From Alteraurantiacibacter buctensis (lineage in GTDB: Bacteria; Pseudomonadota; Alphaproteobacteria; Sphingomonadales; Sphingomonadaceae): a DNA stretch of 64,000 nt. The notes under the pieces are model-generated. The model ran no database searches, was not told the DNA's origin, and saw nothing but the letters and a program-made list of their open reading frames with translations. Positions 1 through 9,236 of the stretch are shown here, in pieces. The position numbers and the translations under genes were made by a program. How positions within the stretch are numbered: the first letter of the stretch is position 1; every line of letters begins with the position of its first letter. The stretch is taken from the NCBI RefSeq assembly GCF_009827655.1, contig NZ_WTYV01000002.1:744657-808656 (forward strand). Direction: 5' to 3'.

Positions 1-1
1 A

Positions 2-391
2 TCCGCCATGCTGGCCTACATCGGCCTCAACGCCGGGATCACCCATGCGCGGGAAAGCGCGCTGGCGGGGCAGGGTGACGTGGTGATCGCCAGCGCCGTT
101 CCGGTGGCCTTCTGGCAGCGGCAGATGATCGTGGGGGGCGAAGGGCGCTATACCATCGACGGCGAACCCATCGGCGATTTCGACCTGACCGAGGCTGACG
201 AGCCTGACATAGCCCGCGCCGTGCCACAGGCCGCGCCCTTCCTGTTCTGGGCACGCGCGCCTTTGGTCCATGTTGCCGATGACGGGCGCTATCTCCTACG
301 CGATGCCCGCTATCTGATGCGCGGGACGAACAGTTTCAGCGTGGAACTGCCCGCCGAGGTCTGCGCTCCGCAAGAGCCGCCGACGCAATAG
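2..391 (+). CDS. C-terminal part of a probable membrane-bound metal-dependent hydrolase (YdjM-like), 5' end outside window
   Basis: The reading frame is open from the first complete codon of the window and ends at 391, so this is the 3' part of a gene that starts upstream. The visible ~129 residues look like the soluble C-terminal tail found in alphaproteobacterial YdjM-type inner-membrane metal-dependent hydrolases: a short helix followed by a mixed alpha/beta stretch with many aromatic residues (FWQRQM, FLFWARAP). The membrane and metal-binding part would lie upstream and cannot be checked. The ATG at 8 is in frame but is probably internal. The photolyase gene follows after 15 bp. The family assignment rests on general resemblance only. 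Confidence 0.5.
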   Translation, partial: SAMLAYIGLNAGITHARESALAGQGDVVIASAVPVAFWQRQMIVGGEGRYTIDGEPIGDFDLTEADEPDIARAVPQAAPFLFWARAPLVHVADDGRYLLRDARYLMRGTNSFSVELPAEVCAPQEPPTQ

Positions 392-406
392 GAAAGGACG
401 CCCTTC

Positions 407-1792
407 GTGCCGCAACCGCAAATCGTCTGGCTGCGGCGCGATCTGCGCCTGGCGGACCAGGCTGCCTTCCACGCGGCGGCCAGGCTGGGCCCGGTCATCC
501 CGGTCTATATCCTGGATGACGAGACGCCCGCCGAACGCCGGATGGGCGGGGCCAGCCGCTGGTACCTGCACCAGGCGCTGTCCGCGCTGGAGATCGAGCT
601 GGATCACCACGAACTGCGCCTGATCCTGCGCCGCGGACGGGCCGACGAGGTGCTGGGGGCGCTGGTCGAGGAAACAGGGGCCGCCGGGGTCCACGCGCTG
701 CGCCATTACGAACCCTGGTGGCGCGAGGCGGAGGAGAGACTGGCGGGCAAGGTGGACCTGACGCTGCATGACGGGCTGTACCTGCTGCCGCCCGGCTCGG
801 TGGTGACGGGGGGTGGCACGCCGTTCAAGATCTTCACCCCCTTCATGCGCGCGCTGTTTGCCGAGATTGGCGAGGAGGAGCCACTGCCCGTCCCCGATTT
901 CTCGCGGCCCGCGAAGTGGCCCAAGTCCGACCGGCTGGAAGACCTGGCCCTGCTGCCGACCGCCCCTGACTGGGCAGAGGGCATGCGCCAGGCCTGGACC
1001 GCCGGTTCAGCCGCCGCGCAGGAGCGGTTCGACAGCTTCCTGGAGGTGATCGACGACTATCGCGAAGATCGCGAACTGCCCTCGATCGACGGTTCCTCGC
1101 GCCTCAGTCCGCAGCTTCATTTCGGGGAGGTCAGCCCGCGCCAGTTGTGGGCCCAGGTGGCGCACAATCCCGGGCGCGGGGCGGGCTTCTTCCGCGCCGA
1201 ACTGGCGTGGCGCGACTATGCCGCCAACCTTGTCGCCCAGTTCCCGCGCTATACCGAGGAGCCCTATCGCCCCGGCTATGACCACCGCCTGTGGCGCGAT
1301 CCGCTGACCGACGAGGAGGCAGCAGCGGACCTGAAGGCATGGCAGCAGGGCCGCACCGGCTATCCCATCGTCGATGCCGGGATGCGCCAGTTGTGGCAGA
1401 CCGGCTGGATGCACAACCGCGTGCGGATGATCGCCGCCAGCTTCCTGGTAAAGCACCTGCTGATCGACTGGCGCCACGGTGAGGAATGGTTCTGGGATAC
1501 GCTGGTGGATGCCGACCATGCCAGCAACGGCACTAACTGGCAGTGGGTCAGCGGCACGGGGGTAGACAGCAACATGTTCGTGCGGATCATGGCCCCGTTG
1601 AGCCAGAGCGAGAAGTTCGACGCGGGCGACTATATCCGCCACTACGTGCCGGAACTCGCCAGCCTGGCAGACCCCTATGTGCACGATCCGGAGGAAGCCG
1701 GCTGCCGCCCCGCAGCCTACCCGCGCAAGGTCATCGGCCACCGGGAAGCGCGCGAGCGGGCGCTGGCGGCCTATCGCGCCATCAGCCGCTGA
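407..1792 (+). CDS. phrB: Deoxyribodipyrimidine photolyase (cryptochrome/photolyase family)
   Basis: A 461-residue flavoprotein, the usual length for a class I CPD photolyase, which repairs UV-induced pyrimidine dimers with light. The N-terminal antenna-binding Rossmann domain opens with IVWLRRDLRL. The C-terminal FAD/DNA-binding half carries the family signatures ELAWRDY, GRTGYPIVDAGMRQL, WMHNRVRM and GTNWQWVSG, roughly residues 260-390. The start is GTG at 407, preceded by a good ribosome-binding site (AGGAAAGGA, 390-398). The 3' end overlaps the convergent sulfotransferase gene by 22 bp. No SOS box is visible upstream, so it does not appear to belong to the LexA-controlled block at the other end of the window. 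Confidence 0.95.
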   Translation: MPQPQIVWLRRDLRLADQAAFHAAARLGPVIPVYILDDETPAERRMGGASRWYLHQALSALEIELDHHELRLILRRGRADEVLGALVEETGAAGVHALRHYEPWWREAEERLAGKVDLTLHDGLYLLPPGSVVTGGGTPFKIFTPFMRALFAEIGEEEPLPVPDFSRPAKWPKSDRLEDLALLPTAPDWAEGMRQAWTAGSAAAQERFDSFLEVIDDYREDRELPSIDGSSRLSPQLHFGEVSPRQLWAQVAHNPGRGAGFFRAELAWRDYAANLVAQFPRYTEEPYRPGYDHRLWRDPLTDEEAAADLKAWQQGRTGYPIVDAGMRQLWQTGWMHNRVRMIAASFLVKHLLIDWRHGEEWFWDTLVDADHASNGTNWQWVSGTGVDSNMFVRIMAPLSQSEKFDAGDYIRHYVPELASLADPYVHDPEEAGCRPAAYPRKVIGHREARERALAAYRAISR

Positions 1793-2460
1793 CGCTGCGC
1801 CTCCATATAAGCGCGCACGTGCTGCTGCAGCACGGGGAAGGACTGCTGCATCGGGTTGCCCTGCAGTTCGCCACTGGCTTGCTGCATCGCCTCGCGCTCG
1901 TTGACGCGGGGATAGGGGATTTCGGGCACAGGCACGCCCAGGAAGGCACATAGCGGCTCCCACCCGTCGCGTGCCTCGAACACCAGTAGCCGCTCGGCCG
2001 GGATGGTGGCCTTCACCGCCTCGCCATACTGTTCGAACCGGGCGGTCATTGCCTCGCGGTCAAGCTTCGTGCCGAAGGGGTTCTGCGCCAACATGCCAGG
2101 GGCCAGCGGCGACCGCATCATGACCTTCACATGCCCGGGGTCGCCCACCGTCTCGCGCACCGAATCGAACCAGGCATCGGGATCACGCCGCGTCAGGATC
2201 ACCTTTGCCTGCGGGAAGCGTTGCGCCAGTTGCCGCCACATCATGCAGCCGGGGCTGTCGACCGTGGCCTGGTAGGTGTCCCACAGCGGATCGAGCAGCC
2301 CGGGGCGCAGCTTGGCGAAGGCCCACTTCCAGCGGTGTTCGGGGTGCTGGATGAACTCGGTCATGTGATAACATGGGCCGAAGCCCAGCAGCTCTAGCGC
2401 GAACTTCAGGCTCAGCGTGCCCGTGCGCGGCATGGCCGCCCCGATCACCTGCAGGGCCAT
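1771..2460 (-). CDS. Sulfotransferase family protein (Sulfotransfer_4-like)
   Basis: A 229-residue protein that begins MALQVIGAAMPRTGTLSL. The PRTGT-type loop near residue 11 resembles the 5'-phosphosulfate-binding loop of PAPS-dependent sulfotransferases, and the later ILTRRDPDAWFDSV segment matches their 3'-phosphate-binding region (RDP...S). Such enzymes move a sulfuryl group from PAPS to a hydroxyl or amine acceptor; the acceptor cannot be inferred. The ATG at 2460 is chosen over longer in-frame extensions because it has a strong GGGAAGGA ribosome-binding site and the conserved beta strand starts directly after it. It is divergent from the cyclopropane synthase gene, with 100 bp between the two starts. 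Confidence 0.85.
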   Translation of the reverse strand: MALQVIGAAMPRTGTLSLKFALELLGFGPCYHMTEFIQHPEHRWKWAFAKLRPGLLDPLWDTYQATVDSPGCMMWRQLAQRFPQAKVILTRRDPDAWFDSVRETVGDPGHVKVMMRSPLAPGMLAQNPFGTKLDREAMTARFEQYGEAVKATIPAERLLVFEARDGWEPLCAFLGVPVPEIPYPRVNEREAMQQASGELQGNPMQQSFPVLQQHVRAYMEAQRQRLMAR

Positions 2461-2560
2461 GGCCCGGTCCTTCCCCGTTGTTGTTTTTTGCCCTGATAGG
2501 CGCGCGCGTGGGCGGAGGCAAACCTTGCCCAGTAACCCGCGCGGGCGCATAAACCCGCGC

Positions 2561-3799
2561 ATGGCAACACGGGGAGAGGAGCTGTTGCACGCCGGTGCGC
2601 GATTCGGGTCCAGCCCGGGCGTGCTGTCGCGCCTGGTGGCCCCCGGTTTTCGCCACCTGATCGCGCGGATCGATGCGGGGCTGGCCGCCGGCCGGATCGA
2701 TGCCGTGCTGCCCGATGGTTCGCGCATCACCCTGGGCGGCCGCGCGCCGGGCTTTGCCGGGCAGATCCACCTGAAGGACTGGCGCGCCCTGTTGCGGCTG
2801 GCCACCGGCGGGTCCAGCGGCTGGTACCAGGCGTGGGAAGCGGGCGAATGGACCAGCCCCGATCCGGTGCCGCTGTTCGCCCTGTTCGCCGCCAACGGGG
2901 CCACGTTGGGCGAGGTCGGCCGTGCCAAGGGCCCGTGGCGCTGGGGCGCGCGGCTGTTCCACTGGCTGAACCGCAACACGAAGCGCCAGGCAGAGCGTAA
3001 CATCCACGTGCATTACGACCTGGGGAATGATTTCTACGGCGCCTGGCTGGACCCCACGATGAGCTATTCCTCGGGCTATCACCTGCGGGGTGACGGGCTG
3101 GAGCAGAGCCAGCACGCCAAGTGGCAGCGGCTGGCCGAACGGCTGGGTAATCCGGCAAGCTTGCTGGAGATCGGCTGCGGCTGGGGAGCCCTGTCCGGCC
3201 ATTTCGCTGCGGCCGGGGCGGCGGTGACGGCCATCAGCCTGTCTGACGAACAGCTTGCCTGGGCACGGTCGCGCTATCCCGCCGTGGACTTCCGCAAACA
3301 GGACTACCGCGACACAGGAGTGGAGGGTGGGGGCCAGTTCGATGCGATCGTAAGCGTGGAAATGGTCGAGGCGCTGGGCCGCGAATACTGGCCGGCCTTC
3401 ATGGATTGCGTGGCGCGCAACCTGAAGCCGGGCGGCCGCGCGGCGATCCAGTACATCGCCATGCGTGATGACCTGTTCGACGGCTATGCCCGCAATGCCG
3501 ATTTCATCCAGGCCTATATCTTCCCCGGCGGCCTGCTGATCCGCGCCAGCGAATTCCGCCGCCTGGCCGAGGCGCGCGGGCTGGCCTGGGAAGACGAGGA
3601 AAGCTTCGGCCTCGACTATGCCGAAACGCTGCGCCTGTGGCGCGAGCGGTTCGATGCGGCACAGCGCGAAGGGCGGCTGCCCGCTGGCTTCGACGAACGG
3701 TTCTGCCGCCTCTGGCGCTTCTACCTGCAATACTGCGAAGGCGGCTTTCGCGGCGGCGGCATCACGGTCAGCCAGGTGACGTTGGTGAAGCGCGGGTGA
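2561..3799 (+). CDS. cfa: Cyclopropane-fatty-acyl-phospholipid synthase family methyltransferase
   Basis: A 412-residue SAM-dependent enzyme that adds a methylene bridge to unsaturated acyl chains of membrane phospholipids. The ~140-residue N-terminal lipid-binding region is followed by HVHYDLGNDFYGAWLD and MSYSSGYH, typical of the family. The SAM-binding motif LLEIGCGWGAL lies near residue 205, and the C-terminal half has the conserved IFPGG stretch. The start is ATG at 2561; the frame is open 144 bp further upstream, but that extension is arginine-rich and overlaps the divergent sulfotransferase gene. The serine-hydrolase gene begins 1 bp after the stop, so the two are probably co-transcribed. 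Confidence 0.93.
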   Translation: MATRGEELLHAGARFGSSPGVLSRLVAPGFRHLIARIDAGLAAGRIDAVLPDGSRITLGGRAPGFAGQIHLKDWRALLRLATGGSSGWYQAWEAGEWTSPDPVPLFALFAANGATLGEVGRAKGPWRWGARLFHWLNRNTKRQAERNIHVHYDLGNDFYGAWLDPTMSYSSGYHLRGDGLEQSQHAKWQRLAERLGNPASLLEIGCGWGALSGHFAAAGAAVTAISLSDEQLAWARSRYPAVDFRKQDYRDTGVEGGGQFDAIVSVEMVEALGREYWPAFMDCVARNLKPGGRAAIQYIAMRDDLFDGYARNADFIQAYIFPGGLLIRASEFRRLAEARGLAWEDEESFGLDYAETLRLWRERFDAAQREGRLPAGFDERFCRLWRFYLQYCEGGFRGGGITVSQVTLVKRG

Positions 3800-3800
3800 G

Positions 3801-5012
3801 GTGCCAGTGAAACGGGGGCTGAAACTAGGCCTGCTGGCGCTGGCGGCCCTGGGCCTGGCCGGCGCGCTTGCCTGGCAGGCGATGGACCGCGACCTGCGGG
3901 CACTGGCCCTGACCGGCCCGACCGATACCGACATCCTGTTCTGGTCCACCGGGCAGCGCGACGCCGGCTTCCGCGCGCTCGACAAGCTGGATTGGGTGGT
4001 GGGCAACCGCACGATTGCGCGGGGGGAGCGGGTCCATCCCCTGCCGCCGGGTGAACCGCTGGCGCTGCCTGCCAGCTTCGATTTCCCGCGCTATCTGGCG
4101 CACCAGCGGGTGGCGGCCATTGTCGTGTTGCTCGATGGCAAGGTGGTGCTGGAACATTACGGGCTGGGCTTCGGGCCGCAGGGGCGCTGGACGAGCTTCT
4201 CGGTCGCCAAGAGCCTCACCTCGACCATGGTCGGTGCCGCGCTGCAGGACGGGGCGATCCGCTCGCTGGACGATCCGGTGACCGATTACATCGCCGACCT
4301 GCGCGGATCGGCCTATGACAAGGTGAGCGTGCGGCAACTGCTGACCATGACCAGCGGGGTGCGCTGGAACGAGGACTATGCCGATCCCGCCAGCGACGTC
4401 GCCCGTTTCAACAGCGCCACGCCCGATGCCGGGGTGGATGCCACCGTCAGCTACATGCGCCGCCTGCCGCGCCTCTATCCGGCCGGAGAACGCTGGGTCT
4501 ATAAGACCGGCGAAACCAACCTGATCGGCGTGCTGGTGAGCGAGGCGACCGGCAAGCCGCTGGCCCAGTACCTGTCCGAAAAGGTCTGGGCGCCTTTCGG
4601 CATGGAGCAGGATACCACCTGGCTGCTCGGCGCAACCGGCCACGAGATCAGCGGCTGCTGCATCCAGGCTACCACCCGCGACATGGCCCGCTTCGGCCTG
4701 TTCGTGCTGGGCGATGGGGTGATCGACGGCCGGCGCGTGGTGCCGGAGGGCTGGTTTGCCCAGGCCGGCAGCAGGCAGGCCGATATCGGCAAGCCCGGCA
4801 GGGGCTATGGCTTCCAGTGGTGGACCTATGACGATGGCACTTTTGGCGCGCAGGGCATCTTCGGGCAGGGTATCTTCATCGATCCGGCGCGGCGGCTGGT
4901 TATTGCCAGCAACGCGAACTGGCCGGTCGCCAGCGACGATGCCTATTGGGAGGAACGCGAAGGCTTATACCGCGCGGTTCAGGCGGCGGTAGATGCGGCT
5001 CAGCCGCGATAG
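3801..5012 (+). CDS. Beta-lactamase-family serine hydrolase, secreted or membrane-anchored
   Basis: A 403-residue protein with an N-terminal hydrophobic segment (about residues 6-24) that should act as a signal peptide or anchor, followed by a class C beta-lactamase/penicillin-binding-like hydrolase domain. The catalytic SxxK motif is Ser134-Val-Ala-Lys137 (FSVAKS). A YxxxxxN stretch at Tyr234-Asn240 probably supplies the second motif. Members include esterases, DD-peptidases and lactonases, so the substrate is open. The GTG at 3801 is 1 bp after the cfa stop; GTG at 3807 is an equally possible start because GGTGAGG lies just before it. The end overlaps the convergent PilZ gene by 13 bp. Confidence 0.85.
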   Translation: MPVKRGLKLGLLALAALGLAGALAWQAMDRDLRALALTGPTDTDILFWSTGQRDAGFRALDKLDWVVGNRTIARGERVHPLPPGEPLALPASFDFPRYLAHQRVAAIVVLLDGKVVLEHYGLGFGPQGRWTSFSVAKSLTSTMVGAALQDGAIRSLDDPVTDYIADLRGSAYDKVSVRQLLTMTSGVRWNEDYADPASDVARFNSATPDAGVDATVSYMRRLPRLYPAGERWVYKTGETNLIGVLVSEATGKPLAQYLSEKVWAPFGMEQDTTWLLGATGHEISGCCIQATTRDMARFGLFVLGDGVIDGRRVVPEGWFAQAGSRQADIGKPGRGYGFQWWTYDDGTFGAQGIFGQGIFIDPARRLVIASNANWPVASDDAYWEEREGLYRAVQAAVDAAQPR

Positions 5013-5350
5013 ACCCCGTCTCCGCGATAGCGGGCCAGGATGTTGTCGTGGACAATGGGGCTGAGCAGGTTGGTGAAGGCGCAGCCGCACTGGCCGTTTT
5101 CCCACCAGACCACCTCGGCCTGCAGCGATTCGAGGCCCGGCAGGGTGAGCCAGCAGATCGACCCCGGATACATCCGCGTGATCGCCGTGGCCGAGAAACC
5201 CGACAGGGACAGGTCGTTCACCACCGTCTGGTAGGCGCGCATTCCGGAGGCGCGCAGTTGCGCCGGAATGACGATCTTGGTCCGCGGAGCCGAGCGGTCT
5301 TCCTGGGAGACGATCTCGTAGCGGCTGTGCCGGTTATGCAGCTCGACCAT
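5000..5350 (-). CDS. Stand-alone PilZ domain protein (probable c-di-GMP receptor)
   Basis: A 116-residue single-domain protein with both PilZ c-di-GMP-binding signatures: RxxxR at Arg19-Arg23 (RSAPR) and [D/N]xSxxG at Asp46-Gly51 (DLSLSG). Binding of c-di-GMP is therefore plausible. Small stand-alone PilZ proteins usually work as adaptors that link c-di-GMP to motility or polysaccharide output; a role in controlling the nearby EPS locus would be inference only. The stop overlaps the convergent serine-hydrolase gene by 13 bp. Upstream lies a 99-bp gap before the SDR gene, which is on the same strand. Confidence 0.9.
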   Translation of the reverse strand: MVELHNRHSRYEIVSQEDRSAPRTKIVIPAQLRASGMRAYQTVVNDLSLSGFSATAITRMYPGSICWLTLPGLESLQAEVVWWENGQCGCAFTNLLSPIVHDNILARYRGDGVYRG

Positions 5351-5449
5351 AGTGCTTCTTGCCCAATTGCTTGCGGAAAAACCGGAAATTGTCCGGCGAT
5401 GCGGGGCAAGAATGCAGGCGGCTGTTTAACAGCAGCTTGCCAAACGTGG

Positions 5450-6169
5450 TTACCGTGAAGTTTCCACTCTTTCGCGGTGCAGGTTGGGGAAGTCCTCTGC
5501 CAGCAGGGCGGCAATGCGCTGACCCACCACTTCGGGAGCTTTCACGGTCTGCGGGTCCTCGCCCGGATAGGCGCGCGCGCGCATCTGGGTGCGCGTGGCG
5601 CCCGGATCGATGATGGCGACGCGCGTATTGGAGATGCGGCCGATCTCCTGCCCGTGGCTCAGCAACAAGCTTTCGAAGGCGGCCTTGCTGGCCCCGTAGG
5701 CACCCCAGAAGGCACGCGGCTCGCTGCCGACGGAGCTGGTGAGGCCCACGATCCGGCCATCGGCGCTGCGCTTGAGCAGCGGATCGAAGGCGGCGATCAG
5801 CGCTTGCGTGGCCAGCACGTTCAGGGTCAGCGCTTGGCTGAACTGCTTCGGCTCGATCTGCGTTACGGGCGTCAGCGTGGGCAGCATGGCGGCGTTGATA
5901 ACCAGGATGTCCAGCCGGTCCCACCGCTCGGCCACCGCCTGGGTGAGGCGCAGGATGCCGTCGCCCTCGGTCAGGTCCAGCGGGGCGATGGTGCTGGTGC
6001 CGCCGGCTTCGTGGATGGCATCCTCCACCGCCTCGAGCTGCTTCACGCTGCGTCCGGTGATGATCACGTGGGCACCCGCCGCAGCCAGCGCCTGCGCCGT
6101 CGCCGCGCCGATGCCGCGGCTGGCACCGGTTACCAGGGCGACGCGTCCGGCCAGGGGCTTGTCGGTCAT
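5450..6169 (-). CDS. Short-chain dehydrogenase/reductase (SDR) family oxidoreductase
   Basis: A 239-residue classical SDR. The NAD(P)-binding TGASRGIG motif is at residues 14-21, an NAA motif (VINAAML) follows near residue 90, a catalytic serine lies in the LTSSVGS stretch, and YGASK near residue 155 gives the Tyr and Lys of the active site. The start is the ATG at 6169, directly before the conserved first beta strand; the upstream extension is basic and not family-like. The gene lies 10 bp downstream of purF on the same strand and is likely co-transcribed with it. The substrate is not identifiable. Confidence 0.9.
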   Translation of the reverse strand: MTDKPLAGRVALVTGASRGIGAATAQALAAAGAHVIITGRSVKQLEAVEDAIHEAGGTSTIAPLDLTEGDGILRLTQAVAERWDRLDILVINAAMLPTLTPVTQIEPKQFSQALTLNVLATQALIAAFDPLLKRSADGRIVGLTSSVGSEPRAFWGAYGASKAAFESLLLSHGQEIGRISNTRVAIIDPGATRTQMRARAYPGEDPQTVKAPEVVGQRIAALLAEDFPNLHRERVETSR

Positions 6170-6179
6170 GGCAGCAAAC

Positions 6180-7673
6180 TCAGACCAGCGCGGCCTTGCC
6201 CACCGGCAGGGCAAGCTGTGCCTCGTCCTGGGCGCGCAGGGCCAGGTCGGTCAGCGGTGTGGGATAGTCGCCGGTGAAGCAGGCATCGCAATACTGCGGG
6301 CAGGCGTTGTCGCGGCCCTTGAGGCCGACCGCGCGATAGAGCCCGTCAATCGAAACGAAGGCCAGGCTGTCAGCCTGGATGAACTCGCGCATGGCGGCCA
6401 GGTCCATGCGACCGGCCAGCAGCTTTGAGCGCTCGGGCGTGTCCACCCCGTAATAGCAGCCGTGCCCGGTGGGCGGGCTGGCCACGCGGAAGTGGACCTC
6501 GGTGGCCCCCGCATCGCGCATCATCTGCACGATCTTGAGGCTGGTGGTGCCGCGCACGATCGAATCGTCGATCAGCACGATGCGCTTGCCGGCCACGATG
6601 GCGCGGTTGGCGTTGTGCTTGCGGGCCACGCTGTTGTGGCGCGTGGCATCGCCCGGCTGGATGAAGGTGCGGCCGACATAGTGGCTGCGGATGATCCCCA
6701 GCTCGAACGGGATGCCCGACTGCTGCGAATAGCCGATTGCCGCGGGAACGCCGCTATCGGGCACGGGAACGACAAGGTCTGCCTCTACCGGGGCTTCCTT
6801 GGCCAGTTCCATGCCGATGGCCTTGCGCGATTCGTAGACCGAACGATCGTTGAAGATCGAATCCGGGCGGCTGAAATATACGTGCTCGAAAATGCACGGC
6901 CGCGCCTTGACAGTACCGAACGGGCGGTGGGTGCGGATTGCGCCGTCAAAATCCACCTCGACGAACTCGCCCGGCTCGATCTGGCGGACGAAATCGGCGC
7001 CCACGGTGTCGAAAGCCACTGTTTCGCTGGCAAACACGGTGTTGCCGTCCAGCATGCCCATCACCAGCGGGCGGATGCCCAGCGGATCGCGGCAGGCGAT
7101 CATGCCGCGCGGGGTCATCACGATCAGGGCATAGGCCCCTTCGACCAGGCGCAGGGCATCCACCAGCTTGTCGAGCATGGTGGGATAGCGGCTGGTGGCG
7201 ACCAGGTGGATGATCACCTCGGTATCGCTGGTGGACTGGAAGATCGCGCCTTTCTGCACCAATTCCTGGCGCAGCATCCGGGCGTTCGAGATATTGCCGT
7301 TGTGCGCCACGGCAAAGCCGCCGCTGGCAAGGTCGGCATAAAGCGGCTGCACGTTGCGCATGCCCGCGCCGCCGGTGGTGGAATAGCGCACGTGCCCTGC
7401 AGCCATGTGGCCGGGCAGTTCGGCAATCGATTCGCCGCTGGCGAAGTTCTCGGCCACGTGGCCCAGGCCGCGGCGGGTGAAGAACTCGACCCCGTCGAAA
7501 CTGGTGATCCCCACGGCTTCCTGCCCGCGATGCTGCAGGGCATGGAGCCCCAGCGCGCAGGTAGCCGCGGCGTTCGCACCGCTGGCGCCATTTCCGATGA
7601 TCCCGAAAATGCCGCATTCCTCGCGCAGCTTGTCGCCGTCGAGGTCAAGGAAAGGGTGGGTAAGGTTGGTCAT
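6180..7673 (-). CDS. purF: Amidophosphoribosyltransferase (first committed step of purine synthesis)
   Basis: A 497-residue glutamine PRPP amidotransferase. It looks like the Bacillus-type enzyme: a short propeptide precedes the nucleophile (EEC-GIFGI, Cys20), which would be exposed by cleavage. Cysteines at PCIFEHVYFSRPDS, GHGCYYGVD and CPQYCDACF correspond to the four ligands of the structural [4Fe-4S] cluster. The PRPP-binding loop is VLIDDSIVRGTT. The start is ATG at 7673; the frame extends further upstream but without family similarity. An SDR gene follows 10 bp downstream. The 213 bp up to the divergent EPS gene at 7887 should hold both promoters; no riboswitch is recognised there. Confidence 0.97.
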   Translation of the reverse strand: MTNLTHPFLDLDGDKLREECGIFGIIGNGASGANAAATCALGLHALQHRGQEAVGITSFDGVEFFTRRGLGHVAENFASGESIAELPGHMAAGHVRYSTTGGAGMRNVQPLYADLASGGFAVAHNGNISNARMLRQELVQKGAIFQSTSDTEVIIHLVATSRYPTMLDKLVDALRLVEGAYALIVMTPRGMIACRDPLGIRPLVMGMLDGNTVFASETVAFDTVGADFVRQIEPGEFVEVDFDGAIRTHRPFGTVKARPCIFEHVYFSRPDSIFNDRSVYESRKAIGMELAKEAPVEADLVVPVPDSGVPAAIGYSQQSGIPFELGIIRSHYVGRTFIQPGDATRHNSVARKHNANRAIVAGKRIVLIDDSIVRGTTSLKIVQMMRDAGATEVHFRVASPPTGHGCYYGVDTPERSKLLAGRMDLAAMREFIQADSLAFVSIDGLYRAVGLKGRDNACPQYCDACFTGDYPTPLTDLALRAQDEAQLALPVGKAALV

Positions 7674-7886
7674 CCCAGGGGGTTGTGACTCTGTAGCTGG
7701 ACCGGCGCTGCCCCCAATGGCGATGCGCGCCGGCAATTACAAGTTGGCATGGGGGCTTTTCAGACCTGATCTGCCGGAATTTTGCGGGTTTTGCGATGAT
7801 TGGACCGGCCAGGCAGGTGATACACTTTGGTCATCAAGGGGTTAACACGCTTGCGGGAACGCGCCGGCGCGGTTAGCGAGTGCGCC

Positions 7887-9224
7887 ATGCGGCAGATGGA
7901 CATGCAACCCGGCGGCGGCGGCTCGGCCTATAGCGAAGTCCTCGCCGGCAGGGGCCATTCGGCCATTGGCCGGCGTACGCTGCTGGAACGCTATACCTTC
8001 ATCCTGCCGCTGATGGTCCTGTTCGTGCTGGCGGGGCAGACGCTGGTGGCGCTGACCATGCTTTCCGTGCCGCTGGGGCACCGGGACGTGATCAACGGGT
8101 ACATTGCTGCCGTCCCGGTCAACGTGCTGGCGGCACTGATCCTGCGCGAGTTTCGCCGCACGCCCGGCACCAGCCGGTTCGCCTTCATCCTGCCCTCGTT
8201 CGCCCTGCCGGTGTTGGCGATGCTGGCCGTGCTGGTGGGGCTTCGCATCCCTTACAGCAACTACATGCTGGTGGGCGGCGTGGGCAGCGCGCTGGCCTTC
8301 CTCTACCTGATCAGTGCTTTCCAGCGCCCCACCTCGGGACGGCGCATCTACCTGGTGCCGGGTGGCGAGATCGCGCAGTTGCAGGAGGACATGGGCTGGC
8401 TGAATGTCGAGGTGCTGCGCAGTCCGGCAGACCTCGCCAGGTGCGGCGACGGGGCGGTGGTTGCCGACCTCAGGCATGAGTTGTCTTCCGAATGGGAGCG
8501 CGGCATCGCCCGCGCCACGATCAACGGCGTGCCGGTCTATAACGCCAAGCAGGTGCGCGAATCGCTGACCGGGCGGGTGCAGATCGAATCGCTGTCCGAA
8601 AACTCGTTCGGCGCGCTGATCCCCTCGCTCAGCTACCTGCTGGTCAAGCGGGTGATCGACCTGGTGGGTGCGCTGGTGCTGCTGGCGGTGCTGGCCATTC
8701 CGTTGGTGGCGATTGCCCTTGTCATCCGCGCCGATTCCCCAGGGCCCGCGCTCTATCGCCATCGCCGCGTTGGCTATCGCGGCCGGCCGTTCGATACGAT
8801 CAAGTTCCGCACCATGCACGCGCGGGTGCAGGACGATGAGGACCTGGAAAGCCAGAAGACGCTGGACAACGATCCCCGCGTGACCGCGGTGGGCCGGACC
8901 CTGCGCAAGATGCGGCTGGACGAACTGCCGCAACTGATTAACGTCGTGCGCGGCGAAATGAGCCTGATCGGCCCCCGGCCGGAAGCCCAGGCCCTCTCGC
9001 GCTGGTACGACGAGCATCTGGATTTCTACGACTACCGGCACATCGTGCGTCCAGGCATAACCGGCTGGGCCCAGGTCAACCAGGGCCATGTTACCGAACT
9101 GGATGACGTGTATATCAAGCTGCAGTACGACTTCTATTACATCAAGAACGTCTCGGCCTGGCTCGATCTCCTGATCGCGCTGCGGACCTTGGGCGTGATG
9201 ATCAACTTTCGCGGCGCAAAGTAG
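7887..9224 (+). CDS. Initiating polyprenyl-phosphate sugar transferase (WbaP/ExoY-like) of the EPS locus
   Basis: About 445 residues. The N-terminal part has four predicted membrane helices and a degenerate nucleotide-binding-like region; the C-terminal ~210 residues form the bacterial sugar transferase domain. Signatures are KRVIDLVGALVLL (membrane entry), DSPGPALYRHRRVG, KFRTMH, RLDELPQLINV, GPRPE and RPGITGWAQVN. Such enzymes load the first sugar phosphate onto undecaprenyl phosphate at the inner membrane and so start repeat-unit assembly. The start is uncertain: ATG at 7887 is used, but TTG at 7827, preceded by GCAGGTGA, is possible. It is the first gene of a long + strand run. Confidence 0.92.
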   Translation: MRQMDMQPGGGGSAYSEVLAGRGHSAIGRRTLLERYTFILPLMVLFVLAGQTLVALTMLSVPLGHRDVINGYIAAVPVNVLAALILREFRRTPGTSRFAFILPSFALPVLAMLAVLVGLRIPYSNYMLVGGVGSALAFLYLISAFQRPTSGRRIYLVPGGEIAQLQEDMGWLNVEVLRSPADLARCGDGAVVADLRHELSSEWERGIARATINGVPVYNAKQVRESLTGRVQIESLSENSFGALIPSLSYLLVKRVIDLVGALVLLAVLAIPLVAIALVIRADSPGPALYRHRRVGYRGRPFDTIKFRTMHARVQDDEDLESQKTLDNDPRVTAVGRTLRKMRLDELPQLINVVRGEMSLIGPRPEAQALSRWYDEHLDFYDYRHIVRPGITGWAQVNQGHVTELDDVYIKLQYDFYYIKNVSAWLDLLIALRTLGVMINFRGAK

Positions 9225-9236
9225 GGCGGGGCAGTG

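Noticed and set aside
2461-3003. An upstream extension that would lengthen the sulfotransferase to 410 residues
   Set aside because: The extension is antisense to the cyclopropane synthase gene, is Arg/Pro-rich and lacks similarity. ATG at 2460 has a strong ribosome-binding site.
7745-7761. TGGCATGGGGGCTTTT near the EPS start as a sigma-54 promoter
   Set aside because: The GG and GC elements have the wrong spacing (GC falls three bases early), so it does not fit a -24/-12 promoter.
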